Shown: positions 10,233 to 18,882 of the stretch, in pieces
Position numbering within the stretch: position 1 is the first letter of the stretch
Layout: every line of letters starts with the position of its first letter
Assembly (NCBI RefSeq): GCF_014203155.1
Contig: NZ_JACHIK010000003.1
Coordinates: forward strand, 1-64,000
Direction: 5' to 3'
DNA: 64,000 nucleotides
Origin: Shinella fusca
Lineage (GTDB): Bacteria; Pseudomonadota; Alphaproteobacteria; Rhizobiales; Rhizobiaceae
Position numbers and translations under genes: made by a program
The notes under the pieces: model-generated
What the model saw: only the letters and a program-made list of their open reading frames with translations
What the model was told of the DNA's origin: nothing
Database searches by the model: none

Positions 10233-11200
10233 TATTCTCCGCGCACGCCCTGGATGGCCGAAACCTTCCAGTCGCCGCCGCCCTGGCGCACGAAGGTCCA
10301 GATTTCGACTGCTTCCGTGAGCCTGTCCGGATCGCCCGAGACGACGCGGCCGCTGTCACGCTCGCGCATCACGTCGATGCTCTCGTAGCGCATGGCGACG
10401 GTGGCGTAGTCGTCCGCGCCCTCCCGCCAGGCTTCCGCGACGTCGCCCTGTACGAGATGGATATCACGCACCTCGTTGCGCAGGCCCCTGGTGGCGTTGT
10501 CGCCGATCTCCTCGGCAAGGTAGGACATCGCCTCCGGTGTGGTGATCTGGCGCAGCGTGCGGAAATCCTCCGCCGCATAGGCGGCCTGCAATTCCTTCAG
10601 CAAGCTTTCGAACCGGTCGAGGTCTGCCTGCTTGATGCCGATCTCGTCGCCCGACTGCGACTGCGATGCCGCCTGCCGCTGGCCGCCACCGATGCGCGGG
10701 ATCTCGAAATCGGAGCTGCCGTTCTGGTAGGGGCTGCGGGCGTTGCTTCCGGCATAGGCCGGCGCGCTCCGCTGGGCGAAGAGACGGCGCAGGAAGACGA
10801 AGAGGCCGGCGATGATCGCCACCTGCAGGATGAGCCCGAGGAAGCCCACACCGCCGCCGAAGCCATGGCCGAGCAGCATACCGAAGAGGCCGCCGAACAT
10901 CAGCCCGCCGAGGAGCGAGCCGCCGAAGCCGCCGAAAAGGCCCGGCCGCCCGCTGCCGAAGGGCGTGTTGCGGCCGGCCGAGGGCTGCGCGGACTGCTGG
11001 CGCGTCATCGTGCGGTCGATGGGCAGGGCCTCCGTCGGTGCCGTGCGCGTCGTGGACGGCATGGAGAAGGTGCGGCTGCCGCGGCTGCCGAAACCGCCGC
11101 CGGCGCGGCGGGCATCGGCGACATCCACCGTCGTCGCCACCGTCATCAGCGCTATCGCCAGCACCGCCATCACGCGCCTGAAACCATGTCTTCCCATCAT
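10232..11200 (-). CDS. Tim44-like domain membrane protein
   Basis: 322 residues. A basic N-terminus with a signal-like segment (about 5-27), a Ser/Thr/Arg-rich linker, a Gly/Phe/Leu-rich stretch around 85-115, a membrane helix near 120-140, and a C-terminal Tim44-like domain of about 130 residues (LLKELQAAYAAEDFRTL onward). Bacterial Tim44-domain proteins are often found in alphaproteobacteria and their role is poorly known. One (TimA) is linked to membrane protein assembly, which is family knowledge and not proof here. Start chosen at the first of two adjacent ATGs (11200 and 11197). It lies downstream of the GPR-like gene on the same strand, separated by a terminator. Confidence 0.78.
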   Translation of the reverse strand: MMGRHGFRRVMAVLAIALMTVATTVDVADARRAGGGFGSRGSRTFSMPSTTRTAPTEALPIDRTMTRQQSAQPSAGRNTPFGSGRPGLFGGFGGSLLGGLMFGGLFGMLLGHGFGGGVGFLGLILQVAIIAGLFVFLRRLFAQRSAPAYAGSNARSPYQNGSSDFEIPRIGGGQRQAASQSQSGDEIGIKQADLDRFESLLKELQAAYAAEDFRTLRQITTPEAMSYLAEEIGDNATRGLRNEVRDIHLVQGDVAEAWREGADDYATVAMRYESIDVMRERDSGRVVSGDPDRLTEAVEIWTFVRQGGGDWKVSAIQGVRGE

Positions 11201-11328
11201 GCCTGTCTCTCTTTCTCTGCCGCCCCGCGGGCGTGTCGAAAGGCATATAGAGGGCGGGGATGGGAATTTTAAGGTTTCGCATACGCGAAAGACGGCAGAG
11301 AGGGCGGTGGTAGAGATGCGGAGGGCGA

Positions 11329-11359
11329 AAAACAGAACGGCCGCCTCGAGGGCGGCCGT
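11329..11359 (-). terminator. Intrinsic terminator of the GPR-like gene
   Basis: Arms acggccgcc (11337-11345) and ggcggccgt (11351-11359) flank a five-base loop. On the minus strand the hairpin is followed by ttctgttttt, a U-rich tail. It lies 24 bp after the stop of the long coiled-coil gene. Confidence 0.75.
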
Positions 11360-11382
11360 CTTTGTCTCGGGGGCGGGCCTGC

Positions 11383-14300
11383 TCAGTTGAAGCGGCCGGC
11401 GGCGTGGGCGAGCATGGTGTAGACCTTGCCCGTGTCGGAGGTGAGGTAGGTCTGTGTCATCACCTTGTCGCGGTCGTTGCGGGCGACGTCGGCGAGCAGC
11501 TTCTCGAAATCCGAGATGTAGCGGTCGACCGCGGTGCGGAACTCCGGCTCGCGCTCGTACTTGCGCTTGATCTCGTCGAAGGTCTGCTGGCCCTTCAGCG
11601 TGTAGAGGCGGCGCGTGAAGACGTCGCGCTCGCCGCGCTGGTAGCGGCGCCACAGGTCGACCGAGGCGTCGTGGTCGATGGCGCGGGCGATGTCGACCGA
11701 CAGCGAGTTCAGCGATTCGACGACGTGGCGCGGGTTGCGGGCGTCCGTGGGGCGGGCCGCCTGGGCTTCGCCGCGCGGCTGGCCGAACTGGGCTTCCTCG
11801 CGCGAGACGGCGCCGCGCAGGAGATCGCGCATCCAGCCGCCTTCGCCGGCCGTCTTGGCGTCGGCCTCGGCGGGCAGGGGCTGCGCGCGCTGCGGCCCGG
11901 TGGCCGTTGCCGCACGCTCGATGCCGAGGCTGCCGCGCAGGGCCGGCTGCTCCTCGCGGCGCTGCTCGACGCGGGGCTGCTGCTGCACCGGCTGCTGGAC
12001 GGCGGCAGCCGCGTGAACGGCCGGCCGCGAGACTTCCAGCGCCGAGGACGACTTGCCGATGATATCGGAAAGGTCCTGCAGGGCCTTGATCTGCTCGGAG
12101 ACGGCGCGGCGCATCTGGGCCGCGTTCTCCTTGGCTTCCTCCGGCAGGTCGAAGGCGCCGCGCTTGAGTTCGCCGCGGGTCTGGTCGAGTTCCTTGCGGA
12201 TCTCGCTCGCCGCGCGGCGGATTTCCTCGGTGGCGCCGGAGAACTTGCCGATGGCTTCTTCCACGGCCTCGCGCATCGCGTCGCGCATGACGGCCGTGGC
12301 GGTCTCGGCCTTCTTGCCGGATTCGCCGAGCAGGCGGTCGACATCCGACAGCGAGGCGCCGACGCTGCCGCGCAGGCGGTTCGCCACTTCCTTCGTCCGC
12401 TCCTCGGCGCGCACGAAGGCGCCCTCGACGGACTGGCCCGCTTCCTCGCCGGCCTTGACCAGCGAATCCCGCAATGTGCTGGCGGCGGCCTCGGCGCGCT
12501 TTTCGGTCTCGCCGAGGATGCGGCCGACTTCGGCGAACGAGCTCTGGATGCCGCCGCGCAGGTTGCCGGCGATCTGGTTCGAGCGTTCCTCGGCGCGGCT
12601 GAAGGCGCCTTCCACCATGCCTTCGAGCGACTGCATCGTCTTCTCGATCTCTTCCGACCGCTGGACGAGGCCGATGGAGAGCGAACGCAGCGCGTCCTGG
12701 CGCTCCTCGAGCGTCGAGACGAGGTTGGACTGGGCGGCCGCGAGCAAGTCGGAGGCCTGCGACAGGATCTTCGAGTGATCCTCGAAGCGCCCGACGATGC
12801 CGCCGATCTGCGAGAGCGTGCCGGCGGAGATGTCGGAGAGGCGGTCGACCTTGCCTTCGAGCAGGCGCGAGGTGGTTGCGACCATGTCGGAGGCGCGCTC
12901 GGCCGAGTTGGTGAAGCGCTCGGCGGTGTTGGTCAGGCGGCCGTCGATGGCGCCGAGCGTCTGGCTGGCGGCGTCGACGATGCCGGCGATGGCGCCGTTG
13001 CTTTCCGAAAGGCGCTCGATCAGGCTTTCGACATTCGCCTGGAGGCCGCTTTCGATGGCGCGCATGGCGCCGGCGGCTTCTTCCGTGCGGCTGGTAATGG
13101 CGGCGAGCGTGTCGGCCGTGCGGGCGGAGATCGCGTTGATGAGCGCGGCGTTCTCGTTTCGCAGCCGGTCCGCGCTCTCGCGGGCGACACCGCTGATGCG
13201 CTCGGCGGCTTCGCGGCCGACGGCGGCATAGTCGTCGATGACCGGGCGGGCTTCCTCGTTGATGAGGCGCGAGAGTTCTTCCGTGCGGCTTGCCAGCATG
13301 GAATTGAGCTCGCGCGTGCGCTCGTCGAGCGTCGAGCGGATGGAGGCGCCACGCGTTTCCAGCGCCTTCTCGACATCGCCGAGGCCGGAGCGCAGCGACT
13401 GGGCGTGGTTTGCCAGCCGGCCTTCCGTTTCCGCAAAGCGGGCGACGGCGGAAGTGGTGGTTTCCTCGATGGCGCGGGTGAAGGCCTCGTTGCGGGACGA
13501 AAGGTTCTCGGCGAACTCTTCGCCGGTCTTGGCGATGGTCTCCGCGACGCGCTGGGCTTCCACGCCCATGTCCTGCGCCGCGCGCGAGACCGCGCCACGC
13601 AGCGAGGAGGAGAGGCTGGCGAATTCCTCGCCGGTCTTGGCGAGCGACTGGGCCGAGCGGATCGCTTCGGCATCCATGTCCTGCGCGGCCTGCGAAACGG
13701 CTTCGCGCAGGGTCAGGGCGAGGCCGGCGGCCTTGCCGTCGATGGTGCGGTTGACGCTGTCGAGGCCGATGGTGAGGGCCTTGTCCATCGTGCCGAGGCG
13801 TTCCTCGATACGGCCGGTCTTCTCGTCGATGGTGGCGGCGATGCGCTCTGCGGCCTCGCCGGAGACGCGCTCGATGTCGCCGACGCGGCTGGCGAGCGTG
13901 CCGTCGATGCGGGCCGCAGCCGCGCCGGCGATGCGTTCGATCTCGCCGGCCCGCTCGGTGAGCGTGCCTTCGATGCGTTCCGCGGCTTCCCCCGTCACGC
14001 GCTGGATTTCGCCGAGGCGGCCGGAAAGCGCGCCTTCGATGCGGCTTGCGGCATCCGTGCTGACGCGCTCGATGTCGCCCACGCGGCCGGCAAGCGCGGC
14101 GGCGATGCGCGCCGTCGTCTCGTCGCCGATACGGTCGACTTCGGCGATCGGGCGGGAGAGGGCGTCGGAGACGCGCAGCGACACGTCGCCGCCGACCCGG
14201 TCGAGATCGGCGAGACGCTCGGCAAGCGTATCGGAAATGCGCGAGGCGGCCGTGTCGACGATGCCGGAGACATTCTCGACGCTGTGCTCGATGCGGGCCT

Positions 14301-17067
14301 CCAGCTTGCCGAGGTTTTCCTCGAGCCGGCTGCCGGTCGTGTCGAAGCGGTTCGCCACGCTGTCGACCGTCTGCTCCATGCGGGCGCTGAAGGCGTCGGC
14401 GGCCTCGGCGATCTTGGTGGAGGTCTCGCCGAGGCGTTCGGCAACGGCGCCGGCGCTTTCGCGCACGCGCTGGTCGAGCAGGGCGGCGCTGCCGTCGATG
14501 GTGCGGCGCAGGTTCTCCTCGTGCTGCTCCAGCGACATTTCCAGCATGCCGGCGCTGGTGGCGATCGACGTGCCGATGGAGGTCGCCTGGTCGTTCAGCG
14601 TCTCGGTGATCTGGCTGCGGCCTTCGGCAATCGCCACGTTGATGGCGTTGATGCGGTCGTCGAGCGTGGCGCGGATCTGCTCGTGGGTTGAGACGAGCGA
14701 GCCGGCAAGCTCGGAAGCGCGGCCCGAAAGGGCTTCCGCGATCTCGGCGGCGCGGCCGGAGAAGGCCTCTGCGAATTCGGCGGCCTGGCCGTGCAGGACG
14801 CCGCCGAGCTCGCGGCTGCCTTCGGTGAGCACGCTTTCCACGCGGTCGGCGGCCGTGTCGATGGCCGACTGCATGGCGCCGGCGCTGTTGGAGAGCACGG
14901 AGGCAAGGTTCGCCGTGCGGCCGGTGATGACCTCGTCGATCTGGCGGGCGGCGCCGGTCAGCGCGGTCTCGACGCGGCTTGCGGCCGAGCCGACCGACTG
15001 TTCGAGCTGGCTGCCGGTGTCGTTCAGCATGGACGAGAGGGCGGCGGTGCGCTCGGTGAGCGCGCTGTCGAGGCGGTTGTGGCTGGCGGCGATGGTCGAG
15101 GTGATCTCGTCGGCGCGGGCGCCGAGCGCTTCTTCCATGCGGGCCTGGGCGGCCTGGATGTCGGTGGCGATCGCCGTGCCGCGGCTGTCGAGCGCATCCA
15201 CCAGGCGGCGCTCGCTGCCGGAGATGCTTTCGGCGAGCGCATCCGCGCGGGCGCCGAAGCCGTTCTCGATGCGGTCCTGCACCTCGGCAAGGCCCCCGAG
15301 CAGGGCGGCGGATTTTTCCGAAAGGACCGCGCCCATGCGCTCATGCGCGCCGCCGACGGCGTTGGTGATGGCGTCGGCATGGCCGGATACCGCGCTTTCC
15401 AGCACTTCCTGGCTGGTGGCGAGCGTCGTCGCCAGCGCGAAGGACTGGTCAGTCAGCGTGCTGCCGAGGCGGTCGATGCTGGTGGTGAGGATGCCGTCGA
15501 TCGCCTCGCGGCCGCTGGCGACCGTCTCGTTGATCCGGGCAAGGCTCTCCATCAGCTTGGAATCGAGCGAGCCGGCGCGCTGGTCGAAGGCATTGGCGAA
15601 TTCCTCGACGCGCTGGTCGAAGGCGCCGGCGATCTGGCCGATGGTCGTCTGCAGGCGTTCGTCGAAGAAGCCGGAGCGCAGGTCGAGGTCCATGACCGTG
15701 TCGTCGGCGGCGTTCTTGAGGCTCTGGCGGAACTGCGCACCCTTTTCGTCGAGGGCGGCGTTCATCGACTGGAGCACATGGTCGAGGCCGCTGGTGACGG
15801 CGTGCTGGCCGATGGACAGGCTCTCGCTGATCTCGCGGGTGCGGGCGATCAGCGTCTCGTTGAGCTGCTTTGCGCGCTCGTTGAGGGCGGCGTTCAGCTT
15901 TTCGGTGTTGATGTCGAGCGAGGTGGCGCGCGTCTCGAACTGCTGGAGCAGGTCGCGGCCGCGCGAATCGAGGCTCTGCGTCAGATGTTCGAGCCGGGTG
16001 TCGAACTCGTTGGCGAGCGCCACGCCCGAGGAGCTGAGGGTCGACAGCAGGCTGTCGGTGCGGGCCGAAAGCATGGCGCCGATGGTCTGCGTCGCGCTGT
16101 CGGACTTTTCCATCAGCATGGCGGCGCGGGTGTCGAGCATGGAGGCGAAGGCCTCGCCCGAGGTCGCAAGGCGCGCCGTGATGCTCTCGCCGGCGCTCGC
16201 CAGCTCGTCCTTGAGCTGCTCGTGGGCGCCGGAAATGGAGGAGCGGATGCGCTCGGCATGGCTGACGATGGCCTCGCGCTCGGTGCCCAGTTCCTGCACC
16301 AGCGTGCGCACGCGCATTTCATTGTCGGAATAGCTGCGCTCGAGTGCGTTGACTTCCGAATGGACGAGGGTTTCGAGCTCCGTCGCGCGGGCGATGGTGC
16401 GCTCGATGCCTTCGTTCATGGCGGAAACTTCGCGGCGCACGGCCTGGCCGACGGACATGATGCGGTCGGTGGCGACGGTCTCCGGCTCGGAGAGGCGAAG
16501 GGCGACTTCTGCCATGGAGCGGGCGGCGCTGCGCAGTTCGTGCGCACGGGCGATCATGATCGCGAAGGCGAAGAACAGCATGATCGGCATGACGATGGCG
16601 ACGACCATGCCGATGGCGCCGGGAAGGGCGAGGAGATCGGCGACCGAGCGGATCTGCCAGATCTGCGGGGCATAGAGGAGGTTGGCGACGCCGAGGCCGC
16701 CGACGATCCACAAGACCGAGGCGAGGATCGCCATGCGGACCGGACCGCGCGAGGAGCGCATGTCGAGCGACTTGAGGATTGCCGCCGGCGCCTTGCGCGA
16801 GCCGTCGTTGGCCGGCGTGAAGGCGGGCGCCTTCGGGGCCGGTTCGGGGGCGAGGGTGCGCGGGGTCTCGCCGGAGGCCGGCTTTTCCTGCGTCTTGTTG
16901 GAACGGCTTGCAGGTTCAGACACGCGGGCCTCCGAAGCGCTGTTCTTCGCGGGCGTGTCCTTGACGGGTGTGTCGGGCGCCAGATCGTCGAAATCGATCT
17001 TCAATGCTTCTTCAAGGGCCTGGAAGGCCTTGTCGTCGATCGACTCGGTGGGCTTGTTCGTCGCCAT
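11383..17067 (-). CDS. gpr: Growth pole ring protein-like (GPR/RgsE) giant coiled-coil membrane protein
   Basis: 1,894 residues. Residues 1-105 are charged and Pro-rich, two membrane spans follow (about 111-131 and 151-172), then about 1,500 residues of almost unbroken amphipathic helix with apolipoprotein A1/A4/E-like repeats, a Gln/Pro-rich linker and a conserved C-terminal domain of about 120 residues that contains VDLWRRYQRGERDVFTRRLY. This architecture matches Agrobacterium GPR and Sinorhizobium RgsE (about 2,100 residues), which form a ring at the growing pole needed for unipolar growth; that role is taken from the family. Start at 17067, GAGG nine bases upstream; upstream ATG codons at 17088 and 17175 lack good sites. 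It has its own terminator. It is often mislabelled kinesin-like. Confidence 0.8.
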   Translation of the reverse strand: MATNKPTESIDDKAFQALEEALKIDFDDLAPDTPVKDTPAKNSASEARVSEPASRSNKTQEKPASGETPRTLAPEPAPKAPAFTPANDGSRKAPAAILKSLDMRSSRGPVRMAILASVLWIVGGLGVANLLYAPQIWQIRSVADLLALPGAIGMVVAIVMPIMLFFAFAIMIARAHELRSAARSMAEVALRLSEPETVATDRIMSVGQAVRREVSAMNEGIERTIARATELETLVHSEVNALERSYSDNEMRVRTLVQELGTEREAIVSHAERIRSSISGAHEQLKDELASAGESITARLATSGEAFASMLDTRAAMLMEKSDSATQTIGAMLSARTDSLLSTLSSSGVALANEFDTRLEHLTQSLDSRGRDLLQQFETRATSLDINTEKLNAALNERAKQLNETLIARTREISESLSIGQHAVTSGLDHVLQSMNAALDEKGAQFRQSLKNAADDTVMDLDLRSGFFDERLQTTIGQIAGAFDQRVEEFANAFDQRAGSLDSKLMESLARINETVASGREAIDGILTTSIDRLGSTLTDQSFALATTLATSQEVLESAVSGHADAITNAVGGAHERMGAVLSEKSAALLGGLAEVQDRIENGFGARADALAESISGSERRLVDALDSRGTAIATDIQAAQARMEEALGARADEITSTIAASHNRLDSALTERTAALSSMLNDTGSQLEQSVGSAASRVETALTGAARQIDEVITGRTANLASVLSNSAGAMQSAIDTAADRVESVLTEGSRELGGVLHGQAAEFAEAFSGRAAEIAEALSGRASELAGSLVSTHEQIRATLDDRINAINVAIAEGRSQITETLNDQATSIGTSIATSAGMLEMSLEQHEENLRRTIDGSAALLDQRVRESAGAVAERLGETSTKIAEAADAFSARMEQTVDSVANRFDTTGSRLEENLGKLEARIEHSVENVSGIVDTAASRISDTLAERLADLDRVGGDVSLRVSDALSRPIAEVDRIGDETTARIAAALAGRVGDIERVSTDAASRIEGALSGRLGEIQRVTGEAAERIEGTLTERAGEIERIAGAAAARIDGTLASRVGDIERVSGEAAERIAATIDEKTGRIEERLGTMDKALTIGLDSVNRTIDGKAAGLALTLREAVSQAAQDMDAEAIRSAQSLAKTGEEFASLSSSLRGAVSRAAQDMGVEAQRVAETIAKTGEEFAENLSSRNEAFTRAIEETTTSAVARFAETEGRLANHAQSLRSGLGDVEKALETRGASIRSTLDERTRELNSMLASRTEELSRLINEEARPVIDDYAAVGREAAERISGVARESADRLRNENAALINAISARTADTLAAITSRTEEAAGAMRAIESGLQANVESLIERLSESNGAIAGIVDAASQTLGAIDGRLTNTAERFTNSAERASDMVATTSRLLEGKVDRLSDISAGTLSQIGGIVGRFEDHSKILSQASDLLAAAQSNLVSTLEERQDALRSLSIGLVQRSEEIEKTMQSLEGMVEGAFSRAEERSNQIAGNLRGGIQSSFAEVGRILGETEKRAEAAASTLRDSLVKAGEEAGQSVEGAFVRAEERTKEVANRLRGSVGASLSDVDRLLGESGKKAETATAVMRDAMREAVEEAIGKFSGATEEIRRAASEIRKELDQTRGELKRGAFDLPEEAKENAAQMRRAVSEQIKALQDLSDIIGKSSSALEVSRPAVHAAAAVQQPVQQQPRVEQRREEQPALRGSLGIERAATATGPQRAQPLPAEADAKTAGEGGWMRDLLRGAVSREEAQFGQPRGEAQAARPTDARNPRHVVESLNSLSVDIARAIDHDASVDLWRRYQRGERDVFTRRLYTLKGQQTFDEIKRKYEREPEFRTAVDRYISDFEKLLADVARNDRDKVMTQTYLTSDTGKVYTMLAHAAGRFN
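13822..14217 (-). repeat. Six tandem 66-bp (22-residue) repeats inside the GPR-like gene
   Basis: Six back-to-back 22-residue units fill exactly 396 bp. Each follows the pattern RxGxIxRVxxxAAxRIxxxLxx, beginning at RLADLDRVGG (base 14217) and ending at IAATIDE (base 13822). The four central units are closest to one another. A 22-residue (two times 11) period is the helical repeat of apolipoprotein A/E-type amphipathic helices. The rest of the rod shows weaker forms of the same period. Confidence 0.85.
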
Positions 17068-17342
17068 GCGGATACGCCTCGTTACCATGTCCGGGAACGG
17101 TCTTCCTGCGCGCCGCCGCTGCTCAGCCGCATTGGAACCGTCCGGTTGGCGGCCGGTCTTGCTGCAAACCCTCATGGCAAGCAGCGTCCGGACCGCCGTT
17201 CATTCCAAATTCGCTCGATAAACCGAAACGGTGAAACGGTGTATCTCCGCGCACGGTTTATCCACCGGGACTACCCGGTCGTATCGTAGTGACACATTAG
17301 CCTGTATCACACAATTCATTGCCATCTCCCTTCGCCCGAAAC

Positions 17343-17357
17343 TTAACAGGAAGTTAA
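17343..17357. promoter_or_regulatory. CtrA-type box TTAA-N7-TTAA
   Basis: TTAA at 17343-17346 and at 17354-17357 are separated by exactly seven bases (caggaag). This is the full CtrA recognition pattern of alphaproteobacteria. It lies 276 bp ahead of the GPR-like start and 240 bp ahead of the Hpt start, so it could act on either. Confidence 0.5.
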
Positions 17358-17414
17358 AATCCGGCGATTCCGTATCGCGATGGAATGCTTGCGAAAATGG
17401 CAATTTTTCAGCCG

Positions 17415-17422
17415 TTAACCAT
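17415..17422 (+). promoter_or_regulatory. CtrA half-site TTAACCAT
   Basis: The 8-mer TTAACCAT is the CtrA half-site seen in rhizobial promoters. It lies 58 bp from the full box at 17343-17357 in the same intergenic region, which makes both more believable. Confidence 0.45.
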
Positions 17423-17596
17423 AGTTTGCGATTCATGCCCATTTTGCGCCGTCTTTTAAGCGGATAGGCGCGCCGGCCACGCACAATGGCCCACCCCGCA
17501 ACCGAAGGCACGGCACGCCCGCCGCATGCCTCGCGCGGGGCCGGCCTGCGTCACAACGAAACAAGCGGTCTTCGCAACGACAAGGATTATTGGCAA

Positions 17597-17965
17597 ATGG
17601 CAGCGCTCAACATCGCCTTCGAGGCGCCGGACAATGCAAGCGGGGCCGGTCTTTCCGCCGGCCGGCCGATCGATTTCGACCATCTTGCCCGCCAGACGAT
17701 GGGCGACAAGGCGCTGGAGCTGGAGGTGCTGCAGATGTTCGCGCGCCAGGCCCGCGAGAGCATGAAGGAACTGGCGGGCACGGAAGGCGCGGCCCGCGCG
17801 GCCGTCGCGCACCGCCTCAAGGGCTCGGCCCGGGCGGTCGGCGCCGATGCCATCGCCGCGGCCGCCGGCAGGCTGGAAGACAAGCCCGCGGACGCCGCCG
17901 CGCTTGCGGGCGTCGCGGCCAGCGTGGTCGAGGCGGAAAACTTCATCCTCAAGCTCTGCCGCTGA
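17597..17965 (+). CDS. Hpt (histidine phosphotransfer) domain protein
   Basis: 122 residues forming a single four-helix Hpt domain. The phosphoacceptor His lies in AHRLKGSARAVGA near residue 77, followed by the usual small-residue helix. Such free-standing modules relay phosphate between hybrid kinases and response regulators. The partner is unknown; the CckA kinase in this window is one candidate, though CckA is normally served by ChpT, which is a different fold family member. Start at 17597 (MAALNIAFEAPD), where the conserved part begins; the upstream in-frame ATG at 17486 adds a low-complexity tail. Confidence 0.78.
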   Translation: MAALNIAFEAPDNASGAGLSAGRPIDFDHLARQTMGDKALELEVLQMFARQARESMKELAGTEGAARAAVAHRLKGSARAVGADAIAAAAGRLEDKPADAAALAGVAASVVEAENFILKLCR

Positions 17966-18140
17966 CCGTCGCGCCGGGAAAAGCCGGCGGCGCGCCCGGG
18001 CCTGCAAGGGCCGGGCGGGCGCGCGATGTTGACTGGGGAGGGGTTTTGTTGGAAACAACCGCCGGAAAACCGGCGGCCGGCCACGCCCCCGCCGGTCAGT
18101 CTACGCCCGCACGGGCAGCCTCTAGGATCCGGAAGCCATC

Positions 18141-18461
18141 ATGAGCAAACTCACCATCGTCGCCTTCGACGGCACGCGCAACGACCTCGATGTGGCAAAC
18201 GGCACCACGGTCATGGAAAACGCCGTGCGCAACTCGGTGCCCGGCATCGAGGCCGAATGCGGCGGGGCCTGCGCCTGCGCGACCTGTCACGTCTATGTCG
18301 ACGACGCCTGGAGCGCGGTCGTCGGCCCGCCGGAGGCGATGGAGGAGGACATGCTGGACTTCGCCTACGACGTGCGCCCCACCTCGCGGCTCTCCTGTCA
18401 GATCAAGATGTCGGATGCGCTGGACGGCCTCGTCGTGCATGTGCCGGAACGCCAGGCCTGA
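18141..18461 (+). CDS. 2Fe-2S ferredoxin, adrenodoxin type
   Basis: 106-residue soluble electron carrier. The cluster ligands are the cysteines of [11 protein letters not shown] (C-x5-C-x2-C spacing, near residues 40-48) and a fourth Cys near residue 85 in RLSCQIKM. The [16 protein letters not shown] block is typical of the adrenodoxin/Fdx group that serves cytochromes P450 or Fe-S assembly. No reductase or P450 gene is adjacent, so the partner is not known. A 175-bp gap with GC-rich inverted repeats precedes it. Confidence 0.9.
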   Translation: MSKLTIVAFDGTRNDLDVANGTTVMENAVRNSVPGIEAECGGACACATCHVYVDDAWSAVVGPPEAMEEDMLDFAYDVRPTSRLSCQIKMSDALDGLVVHVPERQA

Positions 18462-18575
18462 CATCGTCCAGCCTTTCGTGACGTGACCGGCGGTCGCCGC
18501 CAAGGCGGCGGTCCCGTCCGTGCGCCGGAAGAACAGAACGGCGCGCTGGAAGTCTTTCCCGAAGAATAGATGGAC

Positions 18576-18614
18576 AAAAAAAGAGCCTCGCCGGTCGGTC
18601 AGGACGAGCGAGGC
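18576..18614 (-). terminator. Intrinsic terminator, minus strand
   Basis: Arms gcctcgc (18585-18591) and gcgaggc (18608-18614) with a 16-base loop, followed on the minus strand by tc and seven T (18576-18582). It lies about 270 bp beyond the DUF922 stop, too far to be a simple gene terminator, which supports a separate transcript. Confidence 0.75.
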
Positions 18615-18690
18615 CAGGAGGGCGCATCGCGGCAGGAGAGGGAGGAGACACCTGCTGCTTCTATTGGGACGCGCCAGGAGAACCTGTTGC
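18576..18690 (-). ncRNA. Candidate sRNA with anti-Shine-Dalgarno loops (alpha-r14/NfeR-like)
   Basis: On the minus strand about 115 bases fold into a chain of hairpins. A short one has stem caggNNNNcctg (18675-18686). A second has arms at 18629-18636 and 18651-18658, and its 14-base loop contains CTCCTCCC (18640-18647). A single-stranded stretch CCCTCCTGG follows (18614-18622), then a terminator with seven T. Loops rich in CUCC can pair with ribosome-binding sites of mRNAs. Length, order and loop motif recall the rhizobial alpha-r14 family (NfeR) and the related CcsR/cuckoo RNAs, as remembered rather than searched. The 5' end is a guess. It could instead be a long 3' trailer of the DUF922 gene, 192 bp upstream. 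Confidence 0.5.
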
Positions 18691-18882
18691 AAACCATTAC
18701 TGCGACTTCGGGAAGGAACGAACATCTTCCCGTTCAGTGTTGAAATGAAAATACGGTGATTTGCGGAATTGCGCTATCGCTAGAATTCACCAGTCATTTC
18801 ACGCATGCGCTCCCGCATCGCGCCCGATCCGGTCCATCTGCATTAAGGGGATTTCAAGAAATACATGCGCGGCCGCGCGGCC

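Larger units (their letters stand above)
17068..17596. other. 529-bp AT-richer divergent intergenic region
   Basis: It separates the GPR-like gene (minus) from the Hpt gene (plus). It is much richer in A+T than its surroundings between about 17285 and 17460, as expected for a divergent promoter region. It contains a TTAA-N7-TTAA site and a TTAACCAT site. No convincing coding frame was found in it; short open frames here lack ribosome sites. Confidence 0.6.
18462..18882. other. 421-bp intergenic region holding a likely small RNA
   Basis: Between the ferredoxin gene and the DUF922 gene. No protein-coding frame with a ribosome site was found. The minus strand shows an ordered set of hairpins ending in an intrinsic terminator (18576-18614), described separately as a candidate sRNA. 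The part from about 18740 to 18880 is AT-richer and may contain its promoter, but no clear -35/-10 pair stands out. Confidence 0.6.

Noticed and set aside
11362-16333. Very long plus-strand open frames (1109 and 1031 residues) and others opposite the GPR-like gene
   Set aside because: They mirror the repeat structure of the coiled-coil gene; composition is unlike real proteins and no ribosome sites are found.
17981-18040. GC-rich inverted repeat before the ferredoxin gene as a terminator
   Set aside because: Stem is plausible but there is no T-run, so it cannot be called.
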